From contig CAMUON010000001.1 in the NCBI GenBank assembly GCA_947090525.1, positions 124,001 to 188,000 of the forward strand: 64,000 nt of DNA, given 5' to 3'. The position numbers and the translations under genes are program-made. The notes beneath the pieces were generated by a model, which saw only the letters and a list, made by a program, of their open reading frames with translations, was not told where the DNA came from and did no database searches. Below, in pieces: positions 25,804 to 34,323 of this stretch (the first letter of the stretch is position 1; each line of letters begins with the position of its first letter). Source of the DNA: an uncultured Atopobium sp. GTDB taxonomy: Bacteria > Actinomycetota > Coriobacteriia > Coriobacteriales > Atopobiaceae.

Positions 25804-28377
25804 ATGCACGACGATCTCAATTTCGATCTACAAGATACGCAATCAAACGAGCGCGCTGCGCACAAAAAGAGCGCTTCATCTGCGCTTGATCTTTCTCTTC
25901 TCAACGACGAGCAGCGTGAAGCAGTGCTTTGTACCGAGGGGCCACTTTTGGTGCTTGCGGGTGCTGGTTCTGGCAAGACGCGCGTGCTTACACATCGTAT
26001 CGCGTATTTGGTCGAGGAAAAAGGGATTGCGCCTTGGCAAATTCTCGCGATTACCTTCACCAACAAAGCAGCAAAAGAGATGCGTGAGCGCGTAGCTGCG
26101 CTTCTTGGTGGACGTACGCGCGGCATGTGGGTATCTACCTTCCATGCTATGTGCGTGCGTATTTTGCGTGATGACGCGGACAAAATTGGTTACGACAAGA
26201 ATTTTTCTATTTACGATACCGATGACCTTAAACGCCTGGTCAAGACCATTATGATTGAGCTCGATGCCGATCCTAAGCAAATTTCGCCTGCGGTTGTGTT
26301 ATCGCAGATATCTCAAGCAAAAAATGCGCTTATGAGTCCTGCTGATTTGCATAAAAAGTTTGAGGGGACGAATGCCAGAGGAGAGCTCATAGCCGATGTG
26401 TATGAGCGCTTGGAACGACGTCTCAAGAACCTTTCTGCAATGGACTTTGATGACCTTTTGCTTAAATGTCACGAGCTTTTTTCTAAGTATCCTGAGGTAC
26501 TTGAGTCCTATCAGGAGCGTTTTCGCTATATCTTGGTCGACGAGTACCAAGACACCAATGCGGTGCAGTATGCGCTTACCAATATGCTTGCGCGTAAATA
26601 CAAAAATCTTATGGTTGTAGGCGACGATGACCAATCGATTTATTCGTGGCGTGGCGCTGATATTTCGAATATTTTGTCGTTCAAAAAAGATTATCCCGAT
26701 GCTCATCTCGTAAAGCTCGAGCAAAACTATCGCTCAACGGGGCATATCCTTTCTGCCGCGAATGCCGTGGTTTCGCATAATGCGCGTCGTGAGAAAAAAG
26801 CGCTCTATACCAAAGCAGGTGCTGGTGCAAAGGTAGAGGTGTTCCAAGCTCAAGACGATCGCGACGAAGGACGCTGGATAGGCGCTGAAATCGAAAAACT
26901 GCACGATAACGGCACGGCCTTTGGCGATATGGCTGTGTTTTATCGTACAAATGCACAATCGCGTATTCTTGAAGATATGCTGTTGCGTGCCGGCGTGCCA
27001 TACAAAATTGTTGGAGGCACACGCTTCTTCGATCGTGCTGAGATTCGCGATGTGATGGCCTATCTCAAAGCGATTGTGAATCCCCGAGACGATGTCAGCG
27101 TGATGCGCATTATCAACGTCCCACGCCGCGGGATTGGACAGACCTCTATAGAAAAAATTCAGGCGTATGCGCAGGCACATAATTGTTCCTTCTTCCAGGC
27201 CTGCGAAGTGGCTACTTCAGCAGAGAGTGACGTTGCGCTTACCAGTCGCATCCGCGCACAGCTCGATTCTTTTGTAAATCTTATCAAGGAAGAAGCGCGC
27301 GAGCGGGGAAGTCTTGAGCAGATAGTGAGCTCAATTATCGAAAAAACGCACCTCATCGAGGCACATTTGAGCGAGCACAGTGTGGACGGAGAAAGTCGCG
27401 CCGAAAACGTTCGAGAGTTTGTAAGCGTAGCTGCCGAGTTCGAGGCTTCGCACGATGATATGCACGAGGTGCTTGAGAGCTTAAGCGACCTTAAAAAAGC
27501 AGGTGTTATCGATAACGCCCAAGCTCCAGCCGCGGATTCGACCCCGGCTTCGAATTCAAACTCAGCTGCAGACTCGACCCCGGCTTTAGCTTTTGGCTCG
27601 GATGCTGCAGAAGCGCTAGCTTCGGCCCCTTCACCTGCCCCCGCAGCGCCCGAAGCCGCGAGCGATCTGAATGCTCCAAGCGAAAAACTTGAAGCGTTTA
27701 TCGAATGGTTGTCGCTTCGATCCGATCTCGACACGCTCATGGGCGAGAGCTCTGCGGTGACACTGATGACGGTGCATGCTGCAAAAGGCCTGGAATTCCC
27801 TATCGTTTTTGTGGCGGGCATGGAAGATGGGATATTTCCGCATACAGGATTTGAAAAAAGCGACTGCAATATCGAAGAAGAACGTCGTCTTGCGTATGTT
27901 GCGATCACGCGCGCCCGCAAAAAGCTCTTCCTCACGCATGCACGCGTGCGACATGTATTTGGCACGGTAGTGGCGAATCCAAAAAGCAGATTTTTGGACG
28001 AAATCAAGGACGAGGACCTGCATCTCATAGGAGCTGGATCCGATGGTTTTACGGGCATCGGCTGGGAAAAGCGAGGCGATCGTCATGCTACCTTTGGCTC
28101 TGGTCGCGCGCAGGAAGTATACGGGGGCCATATCTTTGGAAGTGCCACCCGCTCATCCAATACGCGCCATTCAAGTTCTATGTCAAGTTTCTCCGCACCA
28201 ACAGCTCCCACATCTGCAGATACTAATTTTGTGCCGGGAGACCGTGTGATGCACAAAATCTTTGGCAAGGGCATAGTTAAGCATGCCACGACCGACACGG
28301 TTGAAGTGTATTTTGAAAAAAGTGGCAAGGTAAAGAAGCTGCTCAAAGGCTTTGCGCCGCTTACGCGCATCTCGTAA
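25804..28377 (+). CDS. pcrA: ATP-dependent DNA helicase UvrD/PcrA
   Basis: Superfamily 1A 3'-5' helicase for nucleotide excision repair and replication restart, 857 residues from the ATG at 25804. Motifs in order: LAGAGSGKTRVLTHRI (I), FTNKAAKEMRERV (Ia), VDEYQDTN (II), GDDDQSIYSWRGAD (III), QNYRS (IV), MTVHAAKGLEFPIVFV (V) and VAITRARKKLFLTHA (VI). The C-terminal 50 residues (GDRVMHKIFGKG...) form the PcrA Tudor-like RNA polymerase-binding tail. A Pro/Ala/Ser spacer of about 60 residues with repeated ADSTPA is inserted in domain 2B, before motif V. An upstream in-frame ATG at 25699 has no ribosome-binding site. mtnN follows at 30 bases. Confidence 0.96.
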   Translation: MHDDLNFDLQDTQSNERAAHKKSASSALDLSLLNDEQREAVLCTEGPLLVLAGAGSGKTRVLTHRIAYLVEEKGIAPWQILAITFTNKAAKEMRERVAALLGGRTRGMWVSTFHAMCVRILRDDADKIGYDKNFSIYDTDDLKRLVKTIMIELDADPKQISPAVVLSQISQAKNALMSPADLHKKFEGTNARGELIADVYERLERRLKNLSAMDFDDLLLKCHELFSKYPEVLESYQERFRYILVDEYQDTNAVQYALTNMLARKYKNLMVVGDDDQSIYSWRGADISNILSFKKDYPDAHLVKLEQNYRSTGHILSAANAVVSHNARREKKALYTKAGAGAKVEVFQAQDDRDEGRWIGAEIEKLHDNGTAFGDMAVFYRTNAQSRILEDMLLRAGVPYKIVGGTRFFDRAEIRDVMAYLKAIVNPRDDVSVMRIINVPRRGIGQTSIEKIQAYAQAHNCSFFQACEVATSAESDVALTSRIRAQLDSFVNLIKEEARERGSLEQIVSSIIEKTHLIEAHLSEHSVDGESRAENVREFVSVAAEFEASHDDMHEVLESLSDLKKAGVIDNAQAPAADSTPASNSNSAADSTPALAFGSDAAEALASAPSPAPAAPEAASDLNAPSEKLEAFIEWLSLRSDLDTLMGESSAVTLMTVHAAKGLEFPIVFVAGMEDGIFPHTGFEKSDCNIEEERRLAYVAITRARKKLFLTHARVRHVFGTVVANPKSRFLDEIKDEDLHLIGAGSDGFTGIGWEKRGDRHATFGSGRAQEVYGGHIFGSATRSSNTRHSSSMSSFSAPTAPTSADTNFVPGDRVMHKIFGKGIVKHATTDTVEVYFEKSGKVKKLLKGFAPLTRIS

Positions 28378-28407
28378 GCCATGCATCCGCGCTTGAAAGG
28401 AGAGATT

Positions 28408-29118
28408 ATGTGCTCGTCCACAGATCCCATAGGCATTATCGGTGCTATGCAGGTAGAAGTTGATACGCTCATCAGCAATCTTCAAGATCCTCATCGCCTC
28501 GACAAGGCGCGCACAAGCTTTTTTGAGGGTCATCTTTGTGGTAAGCATGTTGTGGTCGTGCGCTCGGGCGTAGGCAAGGTCAATGCGAGCTCATGCGCGC
28601 AGATGCTCATCGATTATTTTGGCGTTTCATCCATTATCAATACGGGCATAGCAGGTGCTCTCGCGAGCAATCTCGAAATCGGTGATGTCGTTGTTGCAAG
28701 CGATTGTGTTGAACACGATATGGACGTGACCAATCTTTCGTATCCCAAGGGACAAATACCCGATATGGATGTGCTGAGCTTTAGTGCAGATCCCGCGCTT
28801 GCTGAAGCAATCGAGATTGCCGCACGCAGATCCCTGGCGTTTCCCCATGTATATCGGGGACGCATTGCGTCTGGTGACCAATTTATCCACACGTGTGCGC
28901 AAAAAGAGGCAATCTATCAGGAATTCGGAGCCTTGTGTTGCGAAATGGAAGGAGCGGCTATCGCCCATGTGTGCTACCTTCATAAGCTTCCCTTTGCGGT
29001 TGTGCGTACCATTTCTGATACGGCAGATGAGTGCTCTCACCTTGATTACCCAAGCTTTGAGAAAAAAACCGCTCACGCAAATGCGCAGCTCGTAGAACTT
29101 GTGTTATCTTCTTTGTAG
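28408..29118 (+). CDS. mtnN: 5'-methylthioadenosine/S-adenosylhomocysteine nucleosidase
   Basis: Removes adenine from SAH, methylthioadenosine and 5'-deoxyadenosine (the last being the by-product of the radical-SAM enzymes encoded elsewhere in the window). The 236-residue protein has GIIGAMQVEVDTL, VVVVRSGVGKVNAS, INTGIAGAL, the specificity motif CEMEGAAIAHVCY and VRTISDTADE with the catalytic Asp. AAAGGAGA precedes the ATG at 28408; the in-frame ATG at 28381 is less likely. It stands 57 bases upstream of luxS, completing the two-step SAH route. Confidence 0.96.
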   Translation: MCSSTDPIGIIGAMQVEVDTLISNLQDPHRLDKARTSFFEGHLCGKHVVVVRSGVGKVNASSCAQMLIDYFGVSSIINTGIAGALASNLEIGDVVVASDCVEHDMDVTNLSYPKGQIPDMDVLSFSADPALAEAIEIAARRSLAFPHVYRGRIASGDQFIHTCAQKEAIYQEFGALCCEMEGAAIAHVCYLHKLPFAVVRTISDTADECSHLDYPSFEKKTAHANAQLVELVLSSL

Positions 29119-29175
29119 TGGCTCAAAGGCTGCTTTTGAGTTTGTAGTGCAAGATGCTATGCAAAGGACTGCATC

Positions 29176-29661
29176 ATGAAGAAAATCGCCAGCTTTCGCG
29201 TGAATCACAACGTGCTCGAGCCAGGTGTGTATGTCTCTCGTGTAGATTATGATCCTGTGGGCAACAACCCGGTGACGACCTTTGATATTCGTATGACTGC
29301 TCCCAATCGCGAGCCTGTTATGGACACGGCGGCAGTGCATGCCCTTGAGCATCTGGGCGCGAGCTATTTACGGAACGACCCTACATGGGGAAGTCGCGTG
29401 GTGTATTTCGGACCCATGGGTTGTCGTACGGGCTTTTACCTGGTGGTTTTTGGTAAATTTGAGCCGTGTGACATCATAGGTCTCCTCACGGAGCTCTTTA
29501 GCCATATTGTGTGTCACAAAGGTATGGTGCCCGGTTCTATCGCCCAAGAATGCGGCAATTGGCACGATAGCGATCTTACGATGGCAAAATGGTGGGCACA
29601 GCGCTTTTTGAGAAATACGCTGCGTGCAATTGATGACGAGCATATGCATTATCATGAATAA
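29176..29661 (+). CDS. luxS: S-ribosylhomocysteine lyase (autoinducer-2 synthase)
   Basis: Cleaves S-ribosylhomocysteine to homocysteine and DPD, the precursor of autoinducer-2. The 161-residue protein has the metal site HALEH (His55, His59) with Cys126 in ECGNWHD, and the catalytic Cys83 in GPMGCRTGFY. Length and motif order are standard. With mtnN directly upstream it forms the complete activated-methyl-cycle branch. A weak CTCAAA/TTTGAG hairpin lies in the gap (29122-29140). Confidence 0.97.
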   Translation: MKKIASFRVNHNVLEPGVYVSRVDYDPVGNNPVTTFDIRMTAPNREPVMDTAAVHALEHLGASYLRNDPTWGSRVVYFGPMGCRTGFYLVVFGKFEPCDIIGLLTELFSHIVCHKGMVPGSIAQECGNWHDSDLTMAKWWAQRFLRNTLRAIDDEHMHYHE

Positions 29662-29721
29662 ATGCGCGTATTCATTGCCGATGCGGAAAGTTGTACGTGA
29701 ACATGAGCTTCTGCGCGCGCT

Positions 29722-30195
29722 CTAATACAGCGGCAAATCTCGTGTGAGAGGGTCAATATCCTCAGGATAGAGCGGCTCAAACGCGAGGCAGGTATAGGTG
29801 GGCGTGCCGTGAAATTCCGTGATCCCGGCATCTCGTATAAGCGCAACCAAAAGCCCGCGCTCCCGTCCCTTGTGCGCGAGTTCCAAAAGTTCTTCTTCAC
29901 TATCCACATAGACGCATATTTTTGCGACGCCTGCTGAAAACCAGGCGTCGAGGGCTGTTGGCGTTACATCTGCTGAGGACAGATCCTCTTCCTCAAGGTA
30001 TACAAAGCGCTCGCTTTCGTCGAGCTTGATTTGTGTGAGCTTGCGCTCCTTTGCAAGTGCCATAAGCACGGCTTCTACCGCAGCATGCGCACTTTGAGCA
30101 GCAATTTTCCCTTTGCGCATTTTGAGGTCACGACGCATCACGATGAGCTGTTTCGCTTTGTAAGAAGCGGTGGATGAAGCTGTGGATGAAGACAT
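29722..30195 (-). CDS. Peptidyl-tRNA hydrolase, Pth2 (archaeal/eukaryotic) type
   Basis: Releases peptide from prematurely dropped peptidyl-tRNA. The sequence has the PTH2 core: KQLIVMRRDLKMRKGKIAAQ followed by SAHAAVEAVL, then IRDAGITEFHGTPTYTCLAF near the end. This fold is unrelated to the usual bacterial Pth. AAAGAGA precedes the ATG at 30195, giving 157 residues. The frame stays open to 30378, but that extension begins inside an inverted repeat and looks non-conserved. No neighbour shares its pathway. Whether it replaces or supplements a normal Pth cannot be told from this window. Confidence 0.87.
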   Translation of the reverse strand: MSSSTASSTASYKAKQLIVMRRDLKMRKGKIAAQSAHAAVEAVLMALAKERKLTQIKLDESERFVYLEEEDLSSADVTPTALDAWFSAGVAKICVYVDSEEELLELAHKGRERGLLVALIRDAGITEFHGTPTYTCLAFEPLYPEDIDPLTRDLPLY

Positions 30196-30364
30196 ATATT
30201 CTCTTTCTGTTTGTGAAACGTAAGAAGCGTGCTTGCGCGCCTGCGTATCCGCTGGCTTTGCCCGCGCCCAGAGCGTCAGCACCCGCAGGGCCCGCGCCCG
30301 CGCTCCCACATGCAAATTTTTGGCGAGCTTTTCCCATGTTTCGTCTATAGGTTTTATACTAAAT

Positions 30365-30410
30365 GCTAAGCGCTTCATATGTAAAGATTCGCCAACAAAA
30401 AGCGCTTAGC
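30365..30410. repeat. Perfect 11-bp inverted repeat in divergent promoter region
   Basis: GCTAAGCGCTT (30365-30375) and AAGCGCTTAGC (30400-30410) are exact inverted copies with a 24-base spacer, between the divergent pth2 and murI genes. Each arm contains the self-complementary AAGCGCTT. It could be an operator or a hairpin terminator. Confidence 0.6.
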
Positions 30411-30477
30411 TGCCGTAGCTCATACATGTTTATGTGCTCGTCAGCGCGCATAGGCTACGATCATTCGTGAGGAAACT

Positions 30478-31266
30478 ATGGATCCAAAATATGCATATAT
30501 CGGTGTGTTTGATTCGGGTTTGGGTGGTATTAGTGTCCTTTCGCATCTGGTTAAGACCCTTCCTCATGAGGATTTTTATTATTTTGGCGATACGAAACAC
30601 AATCCGTACGGAAGCCGCACGCAAGCAGAAATTTTTGAGCTCGCGGAAGGCATTGTCCGCACTATGATTGAAGACCAAGCAAAAGCGATTGTGATTGCCT
30701 GCAATACGGCAACGTCTGCTGCGGCTGAGCGCCTGCGCGAGCTTTTTCCCACGACGCCTATCCTGGGGATTGAGCCTGCGCTTAAGCCTGCGTGCATCGA
30801 TCCTGCGTGCAAAAACGTGCTGGTCATGGCTACGCCCAAGACGCTTTCGTTGAAGAAATTTCAAACGCTCGCAGCGGCCCTTTCCGCTTCGTACCACACG
30901 CACGTGATACCTCTTGCCTGTGATGAGCTGGCTTCGTGTATCGAGCGCGAGGACGCAGATTCTGTGCAGCTAAAACAGCTTGTACATGAGCTTTTGCAGC
31001 CGTATGCGCATAAGGTTGATGCGGTGGTATTGGGATGCACGCACTATCCGTTTGTCAAGCACGACATACTGCGCGAATTGGGACCGATTCCCTGTTTTGA
31101 TGGGGCGGAAGGTTTGAGTGTGCACGTACAAGATGTACTGACTCAGCAAGACCTCCTCAATCCGCAAACCTGCGCAGGTACGGTAACCTTTTCTTCAAGT
31201 GATACGAGTGCTCACACGCTCGACAAATACCAGCGCTTTTTTGAGCGTGCGTGCGCAGAGGTGTGA
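30478..31266 (+). CDS. murI: Glutamate racemase
   Basis: Supplies D-glutamate for peptidoglycan. The 262-residue protein has GVFDSGLGGISVL, the two catalytic cysteines in ACNTATS (Cys75) and GCTHYPF (Cys187), and the FGDTKHNPYG segment. GAGGAA lies 5 bases before the ATG. It is transcribed rightward into a short GNAT gene about 180 bases on. Confidence 0.96.
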   Translation: MDPKYAYIGVFDSGLGGISVLSHLVKTLPHEDFYYFGDTKHNPYGSRTQAEIFELAEGIVRTMIEDQAKAIVIACNTATSAAAERLRELFPTTPILGIEPALKPACIDPACKNVLVMATPKTLSLKKFQTLAAALSASYHTHVIPLACDELASCIEREDADSVQLKQLVHELLQPYAHKVDAVVLGCTHYPFVKHDILRELGPIPCFDGAEGLSVHVQDVLTQQDLLNPQTCAGTVTFSSSDTSAHTLDKYQRFFERACAEV

Positions 31267-31443
31267 TCCTGCGAAAGCTTTGCAAGATTTTAGTGAAACA
31301 TTGCAAAACCGTGCGCGCACTTTCGCAAGATGCACTTTTTGTATGTGCGCGTGTGCATTACCTGTTTTGGTTCATACTAGAGATGATGTTCATCGCGTTC
31401 GATGAAGCTCGGACACAATCGAAGAGAAGAACAGGAGCGCATC

Positions 31444-31722
31444 ATGGTATTTCAAACTACTCCCAATGAAGTATTATTTTTAAACGATTCAGGTGGGGTC
31501 GAAGGACGTGTGCACTGGACCGACCCCGATAAAGATGGCGTTGTCGATATCGACACTACCTATGTAAGCCCCTCAAATAGAGGGCTTGGTATGGCGGGCC
31601 GCTTGATGGGCCGTGCTTTTGCAAATCTGAAGGATGCAGGAAGTAAAGTGCGCCCAAGCTGCAGTTATGCTAAGTCCTGGGTAGACAAGCATCCTGAGTA
31701 TCAGTTTATGATCGAATCATAA
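31444..31722 (+). CDS. Small GNAT-like N-acetyltransferase (YidJ/Gcn5_2 type)
   Basis: A 92-residue protein of the minimal GNAT-like family, with DIDTTYVSPSNRGLGMAGRLM near residues 35-55 (the acetyl-CoA pyrophosphate loop, RGxGxA) and PSCSYAKSWVDKHPEY near the end, typical of small YjdJ/YidJ proteins. Biological substrate unknown. GGAG lies 7 bases before the ATG at 31444; the frame is open 14 codons upstream. It is followed 23 bases later by a DUF554 gene, probably in one transcript. Confidence 0.85.
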   Translation: MVFQTTPNEVLFLNDSGGVEGRVHWTDPDKDGVVDIDTTYVSPSNRGLGMAGRLMGRAFANLKDAGSKVRPSCSYAKSWVDKHPEYQFMIES

Positions 31723-31745
31723 GCGCGTGCATCAGGAGAGCTTGC

Positions 31746-32534
31746 ATGGTTGTACTCGGTGCCGTGATCAACGCCCTTTTGGCTGCTTTAGGTGGCTGTT
31801 TGGGCGTTTTTTTAAGACGCTATGTTACGAAGGATCTCGGCGACTTTTTGCTCGTTGGTCAAGGTCTTGTGTGCGTCCTTTTGGCTGTTCAGGGCATTAT
31901 GTCCAATAGCTGCAATATTTCTGTGGTGACGATCTCGATTGCCTGTGGCTTTTTTATTGGGCATGCGCTTCATATAGAAGAGCACATCGAGAAGTGGAGT
32001 GAGCGCGCGTGCGCCTACGTTGTTGCGAAAGGGGCGCATGGTCAGTCTTCGCAGCTCTCTCAGTCGTCCCAGCCGGTTCAATCCTCTCAATCCTCCCTGT
32101 CATGCCAGGCGTCTCAATCCTCCCTGTCATACGGCTTTATCTATGCTTCGGTATATGCGTGCACGGGCGCTATGGCAATTATGGGGTCACTTCAAAGCGG
32201 GCTTGTGCTCGATCACACAACGCTCATTGCAAAAGGCTTCATCGATCTTGTGGTGTGCTTTGCGCTTGGCTCAGTTTTGGGCATTGGCGTGCCCTTTTGC
32301 GGCATTAGTATTTTTATCTACGAGGCGCTTTTAAGCGTATGTGCAAGTTTTCTCAGTGGCTTTTTGGTGGGTGAGGTGCTTGCGGGGATTCTCATCGTAG
32401 GGTCTTTGATCTTACTGGTCATCGGTCTCAATCTTATGCATATTACCTCATATAAGGTCGCAAATATGCTGCCAAGTGTATTTTTGCCGATGATATTTGT
32501 GCCACTTTTTTCGCTACTTTCTCATCTTGTGTAG
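31746..32534 (+). CDS. DUF554 family membrane protein
   Basis: A 262-residue integral membrane protein with the DUF554 beginning (VLGAVINALLAALGGCLG) and about seven hydrophobic segments. Its function is unknown; related proteins are sometimes called putative transporters. Between the N- and C-terminal halves (about 98-125) is a Ser/Gln-rich insert encoded by a near-tandem DNA repeat (32085-32130). AGGAGAG sits 6 bases before the ATG. Confidence 0.87.
   Translation: MVVLGAVINALLAALGGCLGVFLRRYVTKDLGDFLLVGQGLVCVLLAVQGIMSNSCNISVVTISIACGFFIGHALHIEEHIEKWSERACAYVVAKGAHGQSSQLSQSSQPVQSSQSSLSCQASQSSLSYGFIYASVYACTGAMAIMGSLQSGLVLDHTTLIAKGFIDLVVCFALGSVLGIGVPFCGISIFIYEALLSVCASFLSGFLVGEVLAGILIVGSLILLVIGLNLMHITSYKVANMLPSVFLPMIFVPLFSLLSHLV
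32085..32130 (+). repeat. Direct repeat inside the DUF554 gene
   Basis: An identical 19-base unit (TCTCAATCCTCCCTGTCAT) occurs at 32085-32103 and 32112-32130, with a period of 27 bases (9 codons). It encodes the Ser/Gln-rich loop, a likely product of replication slippage. Confidence 0.8.
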
Positions 32535-32620
32535 CCGTACTTTATCGCTTCATAAAAGTTTGCGCGGAGATTTTTGCAGGCTCTGTACGCGGAAAATTTG
32601 AAGTCGCCTGCGCCTGCGCG

Positions 32621-32704
32621 TTACAGCTTGTAGAGCTTCTTCTCTTTGCGCCTTCTAGGCGTGATAAGGTACCGCTTGCGGGAATTTATCCGCTTAGCGC
32701 TCAT
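32621..32704 (-). CDS. Candidate 27-residue very basic micro-protein
   Basis: An ATG-to-TAA frame on the minus strand in the gap after the DUF554 gene. It encodes 27 residues, of which 12 are Lys or Arg, including an RKRYLITPRRRKEKK core. GGGAAAGG lies directly before the ATG, so a ribosome-binding motif exists but with very short spacing. Composition recalls small ribosomal proteins, but I recognise no family. It could be chance coding in a gap; expression is unproven. Confidence 0.3.
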   Translation of the reverse strand: MSAKRINSRKRYLITPRRRKEKKLYKL

Positions 32705-32772
32705 CCTTTCCCATTCTTTTCGTTAAGCTAGATGTGACAGTTACACATGGAAAAGACGGATGGGGGCTCATG

Positions 32773-33360
32773 ATGCAGCTGGTATACATCATAGGAGCGC
32801 TCGTTGTCGTCCCGTTGTGTGCACTCTTGTTTGTGTGGCACCGTAGGAGCTCTTTACCTGAGCGCCATCATGCGCACCACGACACCTATACTGCTTCGAC
32901 CCTGTTTATCTACTCGCTGAGCGCTCTCACGGTGTGCATTACCTGTGTGGGAGTGTGCCTTACCTGTGCGCTTCAATTCGTAGCTATGCCGTCTCCTTGG
33001 GATGACATGATTGCGGCGGCAAGCTTTTTTGCGGCGTTTTCGTATACACTTTCGTGTGCGCTTATTATTGTTTGCCGCTACAGCATCCAAACCTACGAAA
33101 ACGAAATGCACCTCACGACCCTCATGGGCGCCACATACGTTATTCCCTATGCTGATATTGTCAGTATGTATTGGACGAGCCGCTCGTCGTTTTTGGAGGC
33201 GCCTGCACTGCGTCTATGCTATACGCCTGTGCCTGATCAGTCCGCGCATCACGCGCACCCCGTGCATATCAAGATCTGGGCGTTATTGGATATCGATCAG
33301 ATTCTTTTGCGGATCAATCGCTTCGACGTATTGCATGCTTCGCGCGATAATGTGTCGTAG
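32773..33360 (+). CDS. Hypothetical membrane protein
   Basis: Not recognised. About 195 residues from the ATG at 32773: three hydrophobic segments (near 1-20, 45-70 and 80-105), then a soluble C-terminal part of about 90 residues containing YENEMHLTTLMGATYVIPYADIVSMYW, which resembles the small PH-like domain seen in some bacterial membrane proteins. A GGGGG stretch precedes the paired ATG codons at 32770 and 32773; a GTG at 32734 is a longer alternative. It is stand-alone with a gap of over 200 bases before it. Confidence 0.6.
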   Translation: MQLVYIIGALVVVPLCALLFVWHRRSSLPERHHAHHDTYTASTLFIYSLSALTVCITCVGVCLTCALQFVAMPSPWDDMIAAASFFAAFSYTLSCALIIVCRYSIQTYENEMHLTTLMGATYVIPYADIVSMYWTSRSSFLEAPALRLCYTPVPDQSAHHAHPVHIKIWALLDIDQILLRINRFDVLHASRDNVS

Positions 33361-33671
33361 AACAGCTGGATCAAGCATTGTCGCATGCTTTGTCTTTCGT
33401 TCTATCTTGTACTCTATCTTGTGTGCAACTCGCATCAGTGCCTCTGCAATCCCATGTGCATCTTTTGCGTGGGTGTTGTATGAACGCGCACCTCGCGTAC
33501 GTTTTTCATCCCACTCTTAGCGTTTATGTTTATGATTATTTTTTGATAAATGTACCTCGTGTGATTTAGAAGATCTAAGTGTGGTTACTCTATATTTTAG
33601 AGCTTACTACACGTACAGCCTGATTCAGGCGTTCGCGTGCTCGGCTCAGCATTGAAATCTAGGGAGGTAGT
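33361..33671. other. Intergenic region, no gene seen
   Basis: About 310 bases between the membrane protein and the dCMP deaminase. An ORF of 63 codons here has no ribosome-binding site or family resemblance. The only structure noticed is TTAGA-AGA-TCTAA at 33566-33578. The deaminase promoter probably lies in the A+T-rich 33530-33600. Confidence 0.5.
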
Positions 33672-34151
33672 ATGCCTGGAAAACGAAAAGACGTTATTTC
33701 GTGGGATGAGTTTTTTATGCGCGTGGCGCAGGCCGCCTCTATGCGGAGCAAAGATCCCCATACGCAAGTAGGAGCCTGCATAGCAGATACCAATGATCGA
33801 ATTTTGTCGGTTGGCTACAACGGTACTCCTTCTGGGTTGAACGACGATGAGTTTCCTTGGGCGAGTTCGGATGATCCCTTCAAAGACAAGCACAATTTTG
33901 TGATTCATGCCGAAGCTAACGCAATTCTCAACTATCGCGGATCTCTCAAGGATATGCAAAACGCAAAGGTCTACGTCACCCTCTTCCCGTGTCAAGAGTG
34001 TGCAAAGATGCTGGTACAGGCAGGTATCGGAGAGGTAATTTATTGGGACGATAAGTACAATACGACCGAAGGTGCCGCGATTGCGCGCTCCATCTTTGAT
34101 CGCTGCAATATCCGCTATCGACAAATTGTCATGAATGGTGAGCACGCGTAA
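33672..34151 (+). CDS. Deoxycytidylate (dCMP) deaminase family protein
   Basis: Zn-dependent deaminase making dUMP for thymidylate synthesis. The catalytic motif HAEANAIL (His79, Glu81) and the second Zn motif PCQECAK (Cys107, Cys110) are intact in 159 residues, and the DPHTQVGACI and GYNGTPSG segments fit dCMP deaminase/ComEB rather than cytidine deaminase. GGAGGT sits before the ATG. Adjacent htpG is unrelated in function. Confidence 0.93.
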   Translation: MPGKRKDVISWDEFFMRVAQAASMRSKDPHTQVGACIADTNDRILSVGYNGTPSGLNDDEFPWASSDDPFKDKHNFVIHAEANAILNYRGSLKDMQNAKVYVTLFPCQECAKMLVQAGIGEVIYWDDKYNTTEGAAIARSIFDRCNIRYRQIVMNGEHA

Positions 34152-34323
34152 AGAATGCAAAAGCGCACGCGCGCAAAAGCATAGCGCGGCAAACCACGCG
34201 TTTTGTGCGTGACGCTCTATGCGCTCAAATCTGCGCGCTCCCGCTTCACCTTTTGCATGTTGCTTTGCGCATCTAAACATCTGCATGACTACTCGCATTT
34301 CATGCGTAAACGAAAGGAATATG

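Noticed and set aside
30196..30378. 61-residue N-terminal extension of the Pth2 protein
   Set aside because: Its ATG directly abuts the 30365-30410 inverted repeat arm and lacks a good ribosome-binding site, while the ATG at 30195 has AAAGAGA and fits the family length.
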